Part shown: piece after piece, positions 15,233-23,779 of the stretch
Numbering within the stretch: position 1 is the first letter of the stretch
How the letters are laid out: each line of letters opens with the position of its first letter
Source: Candidatus Oscillibacter excrementigallinarum
GTDB taxonomy: Bacteria > Bacillota > Clostridia > Oscillospirales > Oscillospiraceae
Direction: 5' to 3'
DNA: 50,229 nucleotides
NCBI GenBank assembly: GCA_019118245.1
Contig: DWZJ01000073.1
Location: 1 to 50,229 of the forward strand
The notes under the pieces: generated by a model
What the model saw: only the letters and a program-made list of their open reading frames with translations
The model's database searches: none
Told to the model about the DNA's origin: nothing
Made by a program: the position numbers and the translations under genes

Positions 15233-16519
15233 ATGAGCGATTACCGCATCGAAACGAAATGTGTCCAGGGGGGCTACACCCCCGGCAACGGCGAGCCCCG
15301 GCAGATCCCCATCGTCCAGTCCACCACCTTCAAATACGCCACCAGCGAGGACATGGGCAAGCGCTTTGACCTGGAGGCCAGCGGCTATTTCTACACCCGC
15401 CTCCAGAACCCCACCAACGACTACGTGGCCGCCAAGATCTGTGAGCTGGAGGGCGGCACCGCCGCCATGCTCACCTCCTCCGGCCAGGCGGCCAACTTCT
15501 TCGCCCTGTTCAACATCTGCTCCTGCGGGGACCACATCGTCTCCTCGTCCTCCATCTACGGCGGCACCTTCAACCTGATCTCCGTCACCATGGCCAAGAT
15601 GGGCATCGAGGTGACCTTCGTCTCCCCGGACTGCACCGACGCGGAGCTGGAGGCCGCCTTCCGGCCCAACACGAAGGCCGTGTTCGGCGAGACCATCGCC
15701 AACCCGGCCCTGACGGTGCTGGACATCGAGAAGTTCGCCAAGGCCGCCCACGCCCACGGCGTGCCCCTGATCGTGGACAACACCTTCGCCACCCCGGTGA
15801 ACTGCCGGCCCTTCGAGTGGGGCGCCGACATCGTCACCCACTCCACCACCAAGTATATGGACGGTCACGGGGTGTCCGTAGGCGGCGCCATCGTGGACTC
15901 CGGCAGGTTCGACTGGATGGCCCACGCGGACAAGTTCCCCGGCCTCTGCACCCCGGACGACAGCTACCACGGCATCACCTACGCGGAGAAGTTCGGCAGG
16001 GAGGGCGCCTTCATCACCAAGTGCACCGCCCAGCTGATGCGGGACTTCGGCGCCATCCAGTCCCCCCAGAACGCCTTCTACCTGAACCTGGGGCTGGAGA
16101 GCCTCCACGTCCGCATGGCCCGCCACTGCGAGAACGGCCAGGCGGTGGCGGAGTTCCTGGCCCAGCACCCCAAGGTGGCCTCCGTCATCTACTGCGGCCT
16201 GCCGGGAGACAAGTACCACGCCCTCGCGGAGAAGTACCTGCCCCACGGCTCCTGCGGCGTGGTGTCCTTTGAGCTGAAGGGCGGCCGGGAGGCGGCCAGC
16301 ACCTTTATGAAGCATCTGAAGCTGGCCGCCATCGAGACCCACGTGGCGGATGCCCGCACCTGCTGCCTGAATCCCGCCAGCTCCACCCACCGGCAGATGA
16401 CCGACGAGCAACTGGTTGCCGCCGGCATCCCCGCGGGCCTGGTGCGGATGAGCTGCGGCCTGGAGAACAAGCAGGACCTGATCGACGACATCGCCCAGGC
16501 GCTGGAGCAGGTGAAGTGA
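15233..16519 (+). CDS. metY: O-acetylhomoserine sulfhydrylase (MetY type)
   Basis: A 428-residue PLP enzyme of the Cys/Met metabolism family, predicted to join O-acetylhomoserine with sulfide to give homocysteine. The PLP lysine is Lys207 in [10 protein letters not shown]; the phosphate-binding SSGQAA stretch (82-87) and VDNTF (181-185) are in place. The length exceeds that of cystathionine gamma-synthases (about 390) and fits MetY. The GAAAGGAG site at 15216-15223 fixes the start. It is controlled by the T-box and followed two bases later by metA, so the pair forms a short direct-sulfhydrylation route to methionine. Confidence 0.9.
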   Translation: MSDYRIETKCVQGGYTPGNGEPRQIPIVQSTTFKYATSEDMGKRFDLEASGYFYTRLQNPTNDYVAAKICELEGGTAAMLTSSGQAANFFALFNICSCGDHIVSSSSIYGGTFNLISVTMAKMGIEVTFVSPDCTDAELEAAFRPNTKAVFGETIANPALTVLDIEKFAKAAHAHGVPLIVDNTFATPVNCRPFEWGADIVTHSTTKYMDGHGVSVGGAIVDSGRFDWMAHADKFPGLCTPDDSYHGITYAEKFGREGAFITKCTAQLMRDFGAIQSPQNAFYLNLGLESLHVRMARHCENGQAVAEFLAQHPKVASVIYCGLPGDKYHALAEKYLPHGSCGVVSFELKGGREAASTFMKHLKLAAIETHVADARTCCLNPASSTHRQMTDEQLVAAGIPAGLVRMSCGLENKQDLIDDIAQALEQVK

Positions 16520-16520
16520 T

Positions 16521-17459
16521 ATGCCCATCAAAATTCCCAACCAACTGCCCGCCACCTCCGTCCTGACGTCGGAGAACATCTTCGTCATGACGGAGACCCG
16601 GGCCATCACCCAGGACATCCGGCCCCTGCAGATCCTGCTGCTGAACCTGATGCCCACCAAGGTGGAGACAGAGACCCAGCTGGCCCGGGTGCTGGGCAAC
16701 ACCCCCATCCAGATCGAGCTGGAGCTGATCGCCCCCAGCGGCCACGTGTCCAAGAACACCTCCCAGGCCCATATGCTGGCCTTCTACAAGTCCTTCGACG
16801 AGGTGAAGGACAGGACCTTTGACGGCCTGGTGATCACCGGCGCGCCGGTGGAGAACATCCCCTTTGAAGAGGTGGACTACTGGCCGGAGCTGTGCGAGAT
16901 CATGGAGTGGTCCAAGACGCACGTCCACTCCACCCTCCACATCTGCTGGGGCGCCCAGGCGGGACTGTACTATCACTACGGCATCCCCAAGCGGCAGCTG
17001 CCGGAGAAGCTCTTCGGCGTGTTCCGCCACACGGTGGAGGATCCCAACTTCATCCTCTTCCGGGGCTTTGACGACGAATTCTGGGTCCCCCACTCCCGGC
17101 ACACCACGGTGCTGCGGGAGGACATCGAGGCGGTTCCGGAGCTGAAGATCCTCTCCTCCTCCCCGGAGGCGGGGATCTACGCCGTCAAGACGGACCAGGG
17201 CCGGCAGATCTTCCTGATGGGCCACGCGGAGTATGACCGGGACACTCTGCGGAGCGAGTATATGCGGGACCTGGCCGCCGGGGCGGCCATCCAGATCCCC
17301 AAGAACTACTTCCCCGATGACGACCCCAGCCGCAAGCCGGTGGTGAACTGGCGCTCCTGTGCCCACCTGCTGTACTCCAACTGGCTGAACTACTTCGTCT
17401 ACCAGACCTCCCCCTACAACATCCGGGACATCCAGCGGGGCATCCGCACCGACGACTGA
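16521..17459 (+). CDS. metA: Homoserine O-acetyltransferase (MetA family)
   Basis: A 312-residue acyltransferase that activates homoserine. The catalytic triad is visible at its canonical numbers: Cys142 (ICWGAQAG), His235 and Glu237 (GHAEYD). Residue 111 is glutamate (GAPVE), the residue that directs MetA enzymes to acetyl-CoA; succinyl-CoA users have glycine there. This agrees with the O-acetylhomoserine-using enzyme encoded just upstream. The start follows the metY stop by one base with only a weak ribosome site, implying coupled translation. A strong terminator follows. Confidence 0.93.
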   Translation: MPIKIPNQLPATSVLTSENIFVMTETRAITQDIRPLQILLLNLMPTKVETETQLARVLGNTPIQIELELIAPSGHVSKNTSQAHMLAFYKSFDEVKDRTFDGLVITGAPVENIPFEEVDYWPELCEIMEWSKTHVHSTLHICWGAQAGLYYHYGIPKRQLPEKLFGVFRHTVEDPNFILFRGFDDEFWVPHSRHTTVLREDIEAVPELKILSSSPEAGIYAVKTDQGRQIFLMGHAEYDRDTLRSEYMRDLAAGAAIQIPKNYFPDDDPSRKPVVNWRSCAHLLYSNWLNYFVYQTSPYNIRDIQRGIRTDD

Positions 17460-17467
17460 ACCCGCGC

Positions 17468-17501
17468 CGTTCCGGCCGCTTCTGCGGCCGGAACGTTTTT
17501 T
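17468..17501 (+). terminator. Terminator of the methionine operon
   Basis: A perfect 12-bp stem (17468-17479 and 17484-17495), TTCT loop and six T residues, starting eight bases after the metA stop. Confidence 0.93.
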
Positions 17502-17528
17502 CTCCCGCCGCGGCTTTTGAAAAAGGCC

Positions 17529-17559
17529 TTGACTCTCACACCGTGGCAGGGCGTACCAT
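17529..17559 (+). promoter_or_regulatory. MerR-type promoter with 19-bp spacer
   Basis: TTGACT (17529-17534) and TACCAT (17554-17559) are separated by 19 bases. The over-long spacer is the hallmark of promoters that MerR-family activators untwist, and it stands before a MerR-family gene, so autoregulation is likely. Confidence 0.8.
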
Positions 17560-17600
17560 AGCAGTGAGCTCAAGAAAACGCATATATGCGGAGGGACCCT

Positions 17601-18419
17601 ATGTTCAAGATCGGAGAATTTTCAAAACTGTCCAGGATCAGCATCCGGATGCTGCGCCACTACGACGAGATCGGCCTGCTGGTGCCGGAGGAGACCGACC
17701 CCTGGACCGGCTATCGCCGGTACGCGGCCTCCCAGCTGATGACCGCCAACCGCATCACCGCCCTGCGGTGTCTGGGGTTCTCCCTGGCGGAGACGGCATC
17801 GCTGCTGGCCTGCTGGGAGGACCGGAACGCCATGGAGCGGCGGCTGCTGGCCCAACGGGCGGCGGTGGAGTCGTCCCTCCGGGAGGCGGCAGACCGGCTG
17901 CGGCTTCTGGACACGGCCCTGGAACGGCTGAGAAAGGATGAAGCAACCATGAAATACGATGTCACCATCAAGACCCTGCCGGAGCGGCAGGTAGCAAGTG
18001 TGCGCCAGATCCTCCCCGGCTATGACCGGGAGGGGGACCTGTGGCACATCTTTGCCCAGGAGACCGCCGCCCTGCGGATCCAGGACGGAGACACGCCCCT
18101 GTGTGTCAGCATCTTCCACGATGGGGAGTACAAGGAGGCGGACGTGGACGTGGAGATCCAGAAAACGGTGAAGGGCACCTATCCCGACACGGAGCACGTG
18201 AAATTCAAGACCGTCCCGCCGGTGACGGTGGCCTCCGCCACCTTCCAGGGCGGGTACCACCTGATCGGCGAGGTAAACCAGGCGGTGGCCGCCTGGGTGG
18301 AAGCCAATGGCTACGCCTTTGACGGGCTGTTCTTCAACATCTACCACATCAGTCCCCGGGATACTCGAAACCCCGATGAATTTGTCACCGAGGTCTGCTA
18401 TCCGGTGCGGAAGCAATAA
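17601..18419 (+). CDS. MerR-family regulator with GyrI-like effector domain
   Basis: A 272-residue regulator. Residues 1-70 form the MerR DNA-binding domain (FKIGEFSKLSRISIRMLRHYDEIGLL, then the GYRRY wing), 75-115 a coiled-coil dimerisation helix, and 120-272 a GyrI/BmrR-like small-molecule-binding domain. Such regulators sense drugs or hydrophobic cations. No efflux or detoxification gene adjoins it on the plus strand, so it may control only itself or a distant target. GGAGGG at 17590-17595 sets the start. Monocistronic between two terminators. Confidence 0.88.
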   Translation: MFKIGEFSKLSRISIRMLRHYDEIGLLVPEETDPWTGYRRYAASQLMTANRITALRCLGFSLAETASLLACWEDRNAMERRLLAQRAAVESSLREAADRLRLLDTALERLRKDEATMKYDVTIKTLPERQVASVRQILPGYDREGDLWHIFAQETAALRIQDGDTPLCVSIFHDGEYKEADVDVEIQKTVKGTYPDTEHVKFKTVPPVTVASATFQGGYHLIGEVNQAVAAWVEANGYAFDGLFFNIYHISPRDTRNPDEFVTEVCYPVRKQ

Positions 18420-18425
18420 CACAAG

Positions 18426-18459
18426 CGGGCGGCGCCATCAAGCGCCGCCCGTCCTTTTT
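18426..18459 (+). terminator. Terminator of the MerR gene
   Basis: A perfect 10-bp stem (18426-18435, 18442-18451) with a six-base loop, followed by TCCTTTTT. It overlaps the stop codon of the converging small membrane-protein gene. Confidence 0.85.
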
Positions 18460-18766
18460 ACAGTGTGTGCCAAATGTACCAGCCCAGGCTCCCCAGGCAC
18501 AGCGCGCCGGTGAAAATACCCATACCCAGAAAGAACCGGTCCCGGTCCGTCCGGTATCGGGCAAAGGAGCCTACGGAGCTGAACACAAACAGCACCGCCG
18601 CCACATCCCCGAATACCTGATTCGTAAAGGCCTGGTAAATCATCAGCAGGAAGGATAGGCCGCACAGGGCGTAAAAGCCCGCGTCATCTCCCCGGCGGTT
18701 GGCCTCCTCCCGGCCCTCGTCCACGCCCTCTTGGCGGTATTTTTTCAGGATCTCTTCTTTCTCCAT
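18458..18766 (-). CDS. Small membrane protein, DUF6442-like (copy 4 of the array)
   Basis: A 102-residue protein with the N-terminal signature of this array, M-(D/E)-(R/K)-(D/E)-EILKKxRQ, then an acidic stretch and three to four membrane helices (about 31-48, 52-67, 77-98). It resembles the clostridial DUF6442 family; function unknown. GAGAGGAG precedes the start. It is separated from the rest of the array by a palindromic repeat, so it may be transcribed separately or by read-through. Confidence 0.7.
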   Translation of the reverse strand: MEKEEILKKYRQEGVDEGREEANRRGDDAGFYALCGLSFLLMIYQAFTNQVFGDVAAVLFVFSSVGSFARYRTDRDRFFLGMGIFTGALCLGSLGWYIWHTL

Positions 18767-18800
18767 AGGTTCTCTCCTCTCTTTGGATCGGCTATCCGTC

Positions 18801-18957
18801 AGTTAGGAATTAGGAGTTAGGAATGAGGAATTATTGTGTGCGCCGCCGGCGCACGATTGCAATTTGTCCGGCTCCGCCGGACACCTAAATTCCTAATTCC
18901 TAACTTCTCATTCCTAATCGTTCTCTCCACTCTTCACTCTCAACTCTTCACTCTGAA
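18801..18957. repeat. Composite palindromic intergenic repeat
   Basis: The left arm (TTAGGAATTAGGAG-type units, 18801-18840) is an imperfect inverted copy of the right arm (18881-18919), around a GC-rich centre that itself holds two small hairpins (18840-18853 and 18866-18882). It is followed at 18921-18955 by a stretch nearly identical to one arm of the 11860-11964 repeat. Such elements look like non-autonomous mobile repeats; no transposase is nearby. Confidence 0.75.
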
Positions 18958-18966
18958 TGAACTTCC

Positions 18967-19176
18967 TCACTCAAAGTAAAACAGGTCCTCGAACTTCTTG
19001 TCCAGGGCGATGCAGAGGATCAGCGCTAGCTTGGCGGTTGGGTTGAACTGCCCCGTCTCGATGGAGCTGATGGTGTTCCGGGACACGCCCACCAGCTCCG
19101 CCAGCTGGGTCTGGGACAGGCCCTTCTCCGCCCGGGCCACCTTCAACCGGTTTTTTAAGATCAGCTGATCGTCCAT
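18967..19176 (-). CDS. XRE-family helix-turn-helix regulator
   Basis: A 69-residue one-domain repressor of the Cro/C1 type: LKVARAEKGLSQTQLAELVGVSRNTISSIETGQFNPTAKLALILCIAL forms the five-helix fold, ending FEDLFYFE as in YozG-like regulators. The start at 19176 lies four bases after the stop of the upstream small membrane-protein gene. It sits within the DUF6442-like array and is the natural candidate to bind the paired TACCAAGT sites at the array's promoter. DUF6442-like proteins are often found beside such regulators. Confidence 0.88.
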   Translation of the reverse strand: MDDQLILKNRLKVARAEKGLSQTQLAELVGVSRNTISSIETGQFNPTAKLALILCIALDKKFEDLFYFE

Positions 19177-19180
19177 GGTG

Positions 19181-19489
19181 TCACCCCAGCAGAAGCATGG
19201 CCAGGTTGCCTGCACACACCAGGCCGCAGCCAGCGGCCAGCAGCGCCGCGCCCCGCCGCCGGGTCTTCCAATACAGATGCAGCTCCGTACCCGCCAGGTA
19301 CAGAAACACGATGGCTGTGTAGTCATAGGCATCCTGCCCGTTAATCAGCCGCGCGACGGTGAGGGCGACGCACAGCAGCACCGTCAGGATGCCGCCGATG
19401 CCGAAGGACAGCCCCAGCACCTGCTGCTCCCGCTCGTCCATGCCGATCTTCCCCGCCTGGGCTTTTTTCAAGATCTCGTCCCGGTCCAT
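19181..19489 (-). CDS. Small membrane protein, DUF6442-like (copy 3)
   Basis: A 102-residue protein: MDRDEILKKAQAGKIGMDEREQQV followed by four membrane helices (about 26-46, 53-68, 80-100). It shares the N-terminal EILKK motif and DERE acidic element with its neighbours. GAGGAGG lies ten bases upstream of the start. It is co-transcribed with the XRE gene that follows. Function unknown. Confidence 0.75.
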   Translation of the reverse strand: MDRDEILKKAQAGKIGMDEREQQVLGLSFGIGGILTVLLCVALTVARLINGQDAYDYTAIVFLYLAGTELHLYWKTRRRGAALLAAGCGLVCAGNLAMLLLG

Positions 19490-19504
19490 ACCGCCATTTC
19501 CTCC

Positions 19505-19828
19505 TCAGGTCATTTGAAAGAATTTTACCAGATTCCAGATCAAAAGCGCAAGGGAGATCAGCAGCGTCACCACCTCGAAGGGATCCCTGCGCTGGGTCAG
19601 CCGGTAGAGCCGGTTGGCCACAAAGGACATCCAGAACATACTCTGCACATCCTCGTCCGGCAGGCCGTGGGCCCGCTTCCAGAAGAGCAATACCAGTCCC
19701 AGCAGCAGTGCAAAGAGCAGGCTGAAGGACTCCCCCTCCATGCGGATGGTCCGCTCCCGCTCATCGCCCTTCCGGTTCTCCTGCCGGCTCTTCTCCAGGA
19801 TCTCCTCCCGGCTCAATTTTTCTTCCAT
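19505..19828 (-). CDS. Small membrane protein, DUF6442-like (copy 2)
   Basis: A 107-residue protein with EEILEKSRQENRKGDERERTI at the N-terminus, the closest of the four to the DUF6442 pattern as I remember it, then three hydrophobic segments (about 34-50, 60-72, 84-104). AAGGAG lies nine bases before the ATG. Function unknown; the repeated presence of the motif suggests family expansion by tandem duplication. Confidence 0.78.
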   Translation of the reverse strand: MEEKLSREEILEKSRQENRKGDERERTIRMEGESFSLLFALLLGLVLLFWKRAHGLPDEDVQSMFWMSFVANRLYRLTQRRDPFEVVTLLISLALLIWNLVKFFQMT

Positions 19829-19852
19829 TGTTTTCTTCTCCTTTTGCCAGTT

Positions 19853-20059
19853 CTAAAAAATCGTGCCCGCCAGGGTCAGGGCCGCTCGCAGCAGCAGCCA
19901 CAGCGGACCGCCCCAGGGCAGGGCTGTTATGGCGTTCCACAAAGCAGCCCAGTCCGGCGGGGACGCGGGCGCCAGACGGAGCAGCGCGCCGGCCAGCGTC
20001 AGGGCGGACGCTCCCTCCAGGGCGGTTTCCGCCCTGCGTTCTGAAATTCGGTTCCTCAA
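19853..20059 (-). CDS. Possible small membrane protein with TTG start
   Basis: A 68-residue frame whose TTG start overlaps the stop of the upstream gene (TTGA) with GGGGGTG six bases before it. It would encode a basic N-terminus and two hydrophobic segments (about 18-30 and 48-66) but lacks the EILKK motif of its neighbours. It fills an otherwise empty 200-base gap in the array. It may be a degenerate array member or a non-coding remnant. Confidence 0.4.
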   Translation of the reverse strand: MRNRISERRAETALEGASALTLAGALLRLAPASPPDWAALWNAITALPWGGPLWLLLRAALTLAGTIF

Positions 20060-20367
20060 CGCAGCACCCCCAGTACATGGCAGGCCAGGAAGCAAAGGGA
20101 ACTGAATGCTGCCAGCACCGCCACAGTCAGGAATGTATGCCGGCGGCTCACCCGATACTTCGCCCACGCCTCCAGAGCAATATAGCTCCAGAACATGGCC
20201 AGGACGCTGTAGCTGTTCTGGCCAGTGGCCAAATTGAACACCAACAGCACGATGGTCATGGCACAGAAGCCGACCATGCCCCACCGGCGGCCCTTGTTCT
20301 CCAGAAAGGTATTCCCTTCGTCCTCCTTCTCCGCGCGGCTGCGCCGCAAGATCTCGTCCCGATCCAT
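20056..20367 (-). CDS. Small membrane protein, DUF6442-like (copy 1, promoter-proximal)
   Basis: A 103-residue protein starting MDRDEILRRSRAEKEDEGNTF, then three to four membrane helices (about 30-47, 53-66, 77-99). GAGGAGG precedes the start. It is the first gene behind the promoter with paired operator-like repeats, so the XRE regulator encoded downstream probably controls it. Function unknown. Confidence 0.75.
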   Translation of the reverse strand: MDRDEILRRSRAEKEDEGNTFLENKGRRWGMVGFCAMTIVLLVFNLATGQNSYSVLAMFWSYIALEAWAKYRVSRRHTFLTVAVLAAFSSLCFLACHVLGVLR

Positions 20368-20385
20368 CCCGAAGCCTCCTCACCT

Positions 20386-20454
20386 AGTTTACTTGTTGTT
20401 TTACCAAGTTTTCTTTGCATGCAGAGCATAGCATATACCAAGTAAACTTGTCAA
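20386..20454 (-). promoter_or_regulatory. Promoter and paired operators of the DUF6442-like array
   Basis: On the minus strand TTGACA (20454-20449) and TATGCT (20430-20425) have an 18-base spacer. The palindrome CAAGT-AA-ACTTG (20439-20450) sits on the -35/spacer, and its TACCAAGT half recurs at 20402-20409, downstream of the -10; an inverted AGTTTACTTG copy lies at 20386-20395. Repressor binding at these sites would cover the promoter on both sides. Confidence 0.65.
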
Positions 20455-20470
20455 TAGGAAATCAAAAAAA

Positions 20471-20499
20471 GATGCCCGGAATTTCCGGGCATCTTTTTT
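20471..20499. terminator. Terminator after uridine phosphorylase gene
   Basis: A GATGCCCGGA/TCCGGGCATC hairpin flanked by A7 on one side and T6 on the other, so it can work on either strand. It lies just beyond the stop of the minus-strand phosphorylase gene. Confidence 0.88.
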
Positions 20500-20513
20500 C
20501 TGGTGTCTCACTG

Positions 20514-21287
20514 TTACCGGCCGGCCTTGCGGTCCTCTTCGATCAGGATCTTCAGCGCCTCCACGGACACCCGGACGGAGGAGGTGGTATCCTCGCTCAT
20601 CTTCTGGTCCAGGCCCGCGGCCTCCCGCTCCTGGTTCCAAACCACGTGGAAGCAGGAGCCGCAGCGGCAGCCCAGGGCCGCCGCCACCACGAACAGGGCG
20701 GCGGACTCCATCTCGCTGGCCTTGACGCCCAGGCGCTTCCACGTCTCCCACTTCTGCTGGAGCTCGTAGTACACCGGGGAGGCGGCGGGATCGTGCTGGC
20801 CGTAGAAGCTGTCCTTGCACTGGACGATGCCGGTGTGCAGGGGCAGATCCAGGGACTTGGTGGCCTGGACCAGGGCGTTCACCACCTGGAAGTCCGCCAC
20901 CGCCGGGAACTCGATGGGAGCGTACTCCCGGCTGGTGTGCTCATACCGGATGGCGCCGGTGGCCACCACCACGTCGCCGGACTGGACGTTCAGGTCGATG
21001 CCGCCGCAGGTGCCGGTGCGGATGAACGTATCCGCGCCGCACTTGTGGAGCTCCTCCATGGCGATGGAGGCGGAGGGGCCGCCGATGCCGGTGGAGCAGG
21101 CGGTGACCTTCTCCCCCAGCAGGGTGCCGGTCCAGACGTTGAACTCCCGGTTGTACGCGATCTGCTTGGCGTCATCGAACAGGGCGGCGATGGCCGGGAC
21201 CCGGCCCGGATCGCCGGGCAGGATGCAGTAGCGGCCGATGTCCCCTTGGGTACAGGCAATATGGAACTGCTTTGCAAGCTCTTGCAT
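20514..21287 (-). CDS. udp: Uridine phosphorylase-like nucleoside phosphorylase
   Basis: A 257-residue protein of the PNP/UDP phosphorylase family, cleaving a nucleoside with phosphate to base and ribose-1-phosphate. Seen motifs are LPGDPGRV (23-30), the [16 protein letters not shown] block (65-80), FIRTGTCGG (88-96) and SEMESAALF (191-199), the last being the substrate-contacting signature of family 1. The Gln/Arg pair expected for uracil specificity was not traced with certainty, so purine use is not excluded. AGGTGA lies five bases before the ATG. It is monocistronic with its own promoter and terminator. Confidence 0.85.
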   Translation of the reverse strand: MQELAKQFHIACTQGDIGRYCILPGDPGRVPAIAALFDDAKQIAYNREFNVWTGTLLGEKVTACSTGIGGPSASIAMEELHKCGADTFIRTGTCGGIDLNVQSGDVVVATGAIRYEHTSREYAPIEFPAVADFQVVNALVQATKSLDLPLHTGIVQCKDSFYGQHDPAASPVYYELQQKWETWKRLGVKASEMESAALFVVAAALGCRCGSCFHVVWNQEREAAGLDQKMSEDTTSSVRVSVEALKILIEEDRKAGR

Positions 21288-21338
21288 AAAATCACCTCAT
21301 TGTGTAATTCCCAAAACGGGTCTCTGTTGTTTGGGTAT

Positions 21339-21367
21339 AGTATATCAAATTCCACGGACTTCCGCAA
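21339..21367 (-). promoter_or_regulatory. Candidate promoter of the phosphorylase gene
   Basis: On the minus strand TTGCGG (21367-21362) and TATACT (21344-21339) have a 17-base spacer, about 50 bases before the start codon. Confidence 0.6.
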
Positions 21368-21385
21368 CCGGGGTTTGACGCGGGC

Positions 21386-23779
21386 TCACTTCAGCGTCAC
21401 CACCGTGACGCCGCTCTCGCCCTCGCCGTAGACGCCCAGGCGGAAGCTCTTCACCGCCTTGTTCCGGCGGAGAATGTCGTGGACCGCCTTCCGCAGGGCG
21501 CCGGTGCCCTTGCCGTGGATGATGGTCACGGTTTCCAGCTTGCCCATGACGGCGGCGGAGAGGAAGTTTTCCACCACGCCCTCCGCCTCCAGCGTCTCCA
21601 GCCCCCGGATGTCCAGCTCCCGGGACGCGGAGGCCCGCAGGGCCCGGTCGGCGTTCTGTCGGATGGTGACAGCGGGCGTCTTCTTCCGGGCGGCCCGCTC
21701 GTCGTCCTCGATAAGGCGCACCTCGTCGGCCTTGGCCTTCATTTTCAAAATACCGGCTTTCAGCTGGAGGGTGCCGTCCTTGCCCACGGACACCACCTCC
21801 GCCGGCTGGCGGACGCCGGGAAACTCCACCAGGTCCCCGGCCCGGATGGGCCGACTGGGCTTGGGGATGGGCTCCTGCCGGGCGTCCCGCTTGGACACGG
21901 CCTCCTCCGCCTCGTTCAGCTGGCGGCGGAGGGCCGCCCGGGCCTCGTTCTCGTTCAGGGCCCGGTCTGCCCTGGCCTGGGCCTTCCGCATCTCCGCCAG
22001 CTCCGCGAACACCTGGTCCGCCGCGGCGCGGGCATCCCGCAGGATCCGCTTGGCCTCTGCCTCGCCCCGGCCCCGGGCGTTGTCCTTAGCCCGCTCCATT
22101 TGGTCCCGGAACTCCCGGGCCTTGCGGGCATCCTCTTCACGCTGATGCAGCAGGCGGTCCGCCTCCTGCTCCCGCTTCTCCAGCGCCTGGCGCTTCTCCT
22201 CCAGCTGGGTCAGGATGTCCTCGAACCGGACGCTCTCGCCGCTCATCTGCTCCTGGGCGGCGGCGATGACGTCCTCCGGCAGCCCCAGCCGCCGGGAGAT
22301 GGCGAAAGCGTTGGACTTGCCGGGAATGCCGATCAGCAGCCGGTAGGTGGGGGCCAGCGTCTCCACGTCGAACTCGCAGGAGGCGTTCTCCACCCCCGCC
22401 GTGGTCATGGCGAAGGTCTTGAGCTCCGCGTAGTGGGTGGTGGCGGCCACCTTGGCCCCCAGCCGCCGCACGTGCTGAATGACGGCGATGGCCAGGGCGG
22501 CGCCCTCCACCGGGTCCGTGCCGGCTCCCAGCTCGTCGAACAGCACCAGGCTGTGCCGGTCCGCCTCCTTCAAGATCTCCACGATGTTCACCATGTGGGC
22601 GGAGAAGGTGGAGAGGCTCTGCTCGATGCTCTGCTCGTCGCCGATATCCGCCAGCACCCGCTCATAGACGGACACGGTGCTCCGGTCCGCCGCCGGGATG
22701 TGGAGGCCGCACTGGGTCATCAGGGTCAGCAGGCCCAGGGTCTTGAGCGTCACGGTCTTGCCGCCGGTGTTGGGGCCGGTGATCACCAGGGTGTCAAAGG
22801 TGTCCCCCAGCTCGATGTCGATGGGCACCGCCGTCTTGGGGTCCAGCAGGGGGTGGCGGGCCTTCCGCAGGTGGATGGCCCCGTCCCGGCGGACCTCCGG
22901 CCGGACGGCGTTCATCTTGTAGCTCAGCTGGCCCCGGGCGAAGATCAGGTCCAGGTGGACCAGGGTGTCGTAGTCCCACTGGATGTCCTCCCGGTGGGCG
23001 GCGGCCTCGGCGGAGAACTCCGCCAGGATGCGGTCGATCTCCTTCTGCTCCTTGGCCTGGAGCTCGATAAACTCGTTGTTGGCCTGGACCACGCCCATGG
23101 GCTCCACGAACAGCGTGGCGCCGGTGGAGGAGATGTCGTGGACCAGCCCCGGCAGGTCGCCCTTGTGCTCCGCCTTCACCGGCACCACAAAGCGGCCGTC
23201 CCGCTGGGTGATGATGGTCTCCTGCAGGATCTTCCCATAGCTGGGGGAGGAGATGATCCGCTGGAGGATCTGGCGGCTCTTGGCCTGGGCCGCCCGCATG
23301 TGGCGGCGGATGTCCGCCAGCTCCGTGCTAGCGGCATCGGCAATGGTGTCCTCGTCCGGGATGGCCCGCTTGATCTTCTCCTCCAGAAAGCGGTTGCCGT
23401 GGAGGGAGAGGAACAGGTGGTCGATGGCGGTCTTCTCCGCCGCCTCGTCGTTGAAATACTCCTTGGCCCGGCGGGCGGCGGTCAGCAGGTCCGCGATGGT
23501 CAGCAGCTCCCGGGTGTTCAGGGCCCCGCCCCGGTCCGCCCGGTCCAGGGCCTCCGCCACCGGCTTCACGCCGGAAAAGGACGGACTACCCCGCAGGCCG
23601 ATGAGATTCCGGGCCGCGTCGGTCTGATCCAGCAGCCGCAGGACCTCCTCCGGCTCTGTCTCCGGCCGCAGGCGCAGAGCCCGCTGCTTGGCCTCGGCGC
23701 TGACCGCCTGCTCGCTCAGCAGCTCCAGCACCCGGGGCAGCTCCAGGGTGCGGAGGGATTTGTCAAATAACTCGCTCAT
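21386..23779 (-). CDS. mutS2: MutS2 (endonuclease / ribosome-collision factor)
   Basis: A 797-residue MutS2. The ATPase P-loop ITGPNTGGKT is near 333-342, followed by the GDEQS and FDELGAGTDP (Walker B) motifs; a long coiled coil spans about 510-630; a KOW-like stretch near 650 and a C-terminal Smr domain (about 722-797, LDIRGLE and HGKGTGALR) close the protein. MutS2 suppresses recombination in some bacteria and splits collided ribosomes in Bacillus; the Smr domain may act as nuclease. It is the last gene of a long minus-strand run from era and overlaps the upstream gene by four bases. Confidence 0.95.
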   Translation of the reverse strand: MSELFDKSLRTLELPRVLELLSEQAVSAEAKQRALRLRPETEPEEVLRLLDQTDAARNLIGLRGSPSFSGVKPVAEALDRADRGGALNTRELLTIADLLTAARRAKEYFNDEAAEKTAIDHLFLSLHGNRFLEEKIKRAIPDEDTIADAASTELADIRRHMRAAQAKSRQILQRIISSPSYGKILQETIITQRDGRFVVPVKAEHKGDLPGLVHDISSTGATLFVEPMGVVQANNEFIELQAKEQKEIDRILAEFSAEAAAHREDIQWDYDTLVHLDLIFARGQLSYKMNAVRPEVRRDGAIHLRKARHPLLDPKTAVPIDIELGDTFDTLVITGPNTGGKTVTLKTLGLLTLMTQCGLHIPAADRSTVSVYERVLADIGDEQSIEQSLSTFSAHMVNIVEILKEADRHSLVLFDELGAGTDPVEGAALAIAVIQHVRRLGAKVAATTHYAELKTFAMTTAGVENASCEFDVETLAPTYRLLIGIPGKSNAFAISRRLGLPEDVIAAAQEQMSGESVRFEDILTQLEEKRQALEKREQEADRLLHQREEDARKAREFRDQMERAKDNARGRGEAEAKRILRDARAAADQVFAELAEMRKAQARADRALNENEARAALRRQLNEAEEAVSKRDARQEPIPKPSRPIRAGDLVEFPGVRQPAEVVSVGKDGTLQLKAGILKMKAKADEVRLIEDDERAARKKTPAVTIRQNADRALRASASRELDIRGLETLEAEGVVENFLSAAVMGKLETVTIIHGKGTGALRKAVHDILRRNKAVKSFRLGVYGEGESGVTVVTLK

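Noticed and set aside
21479..23770. A 763-codon plus-strand frame opposite mutS2
   Set aside because: Shadow frame with biased composition; mutS2 on the other strand has all motifs.
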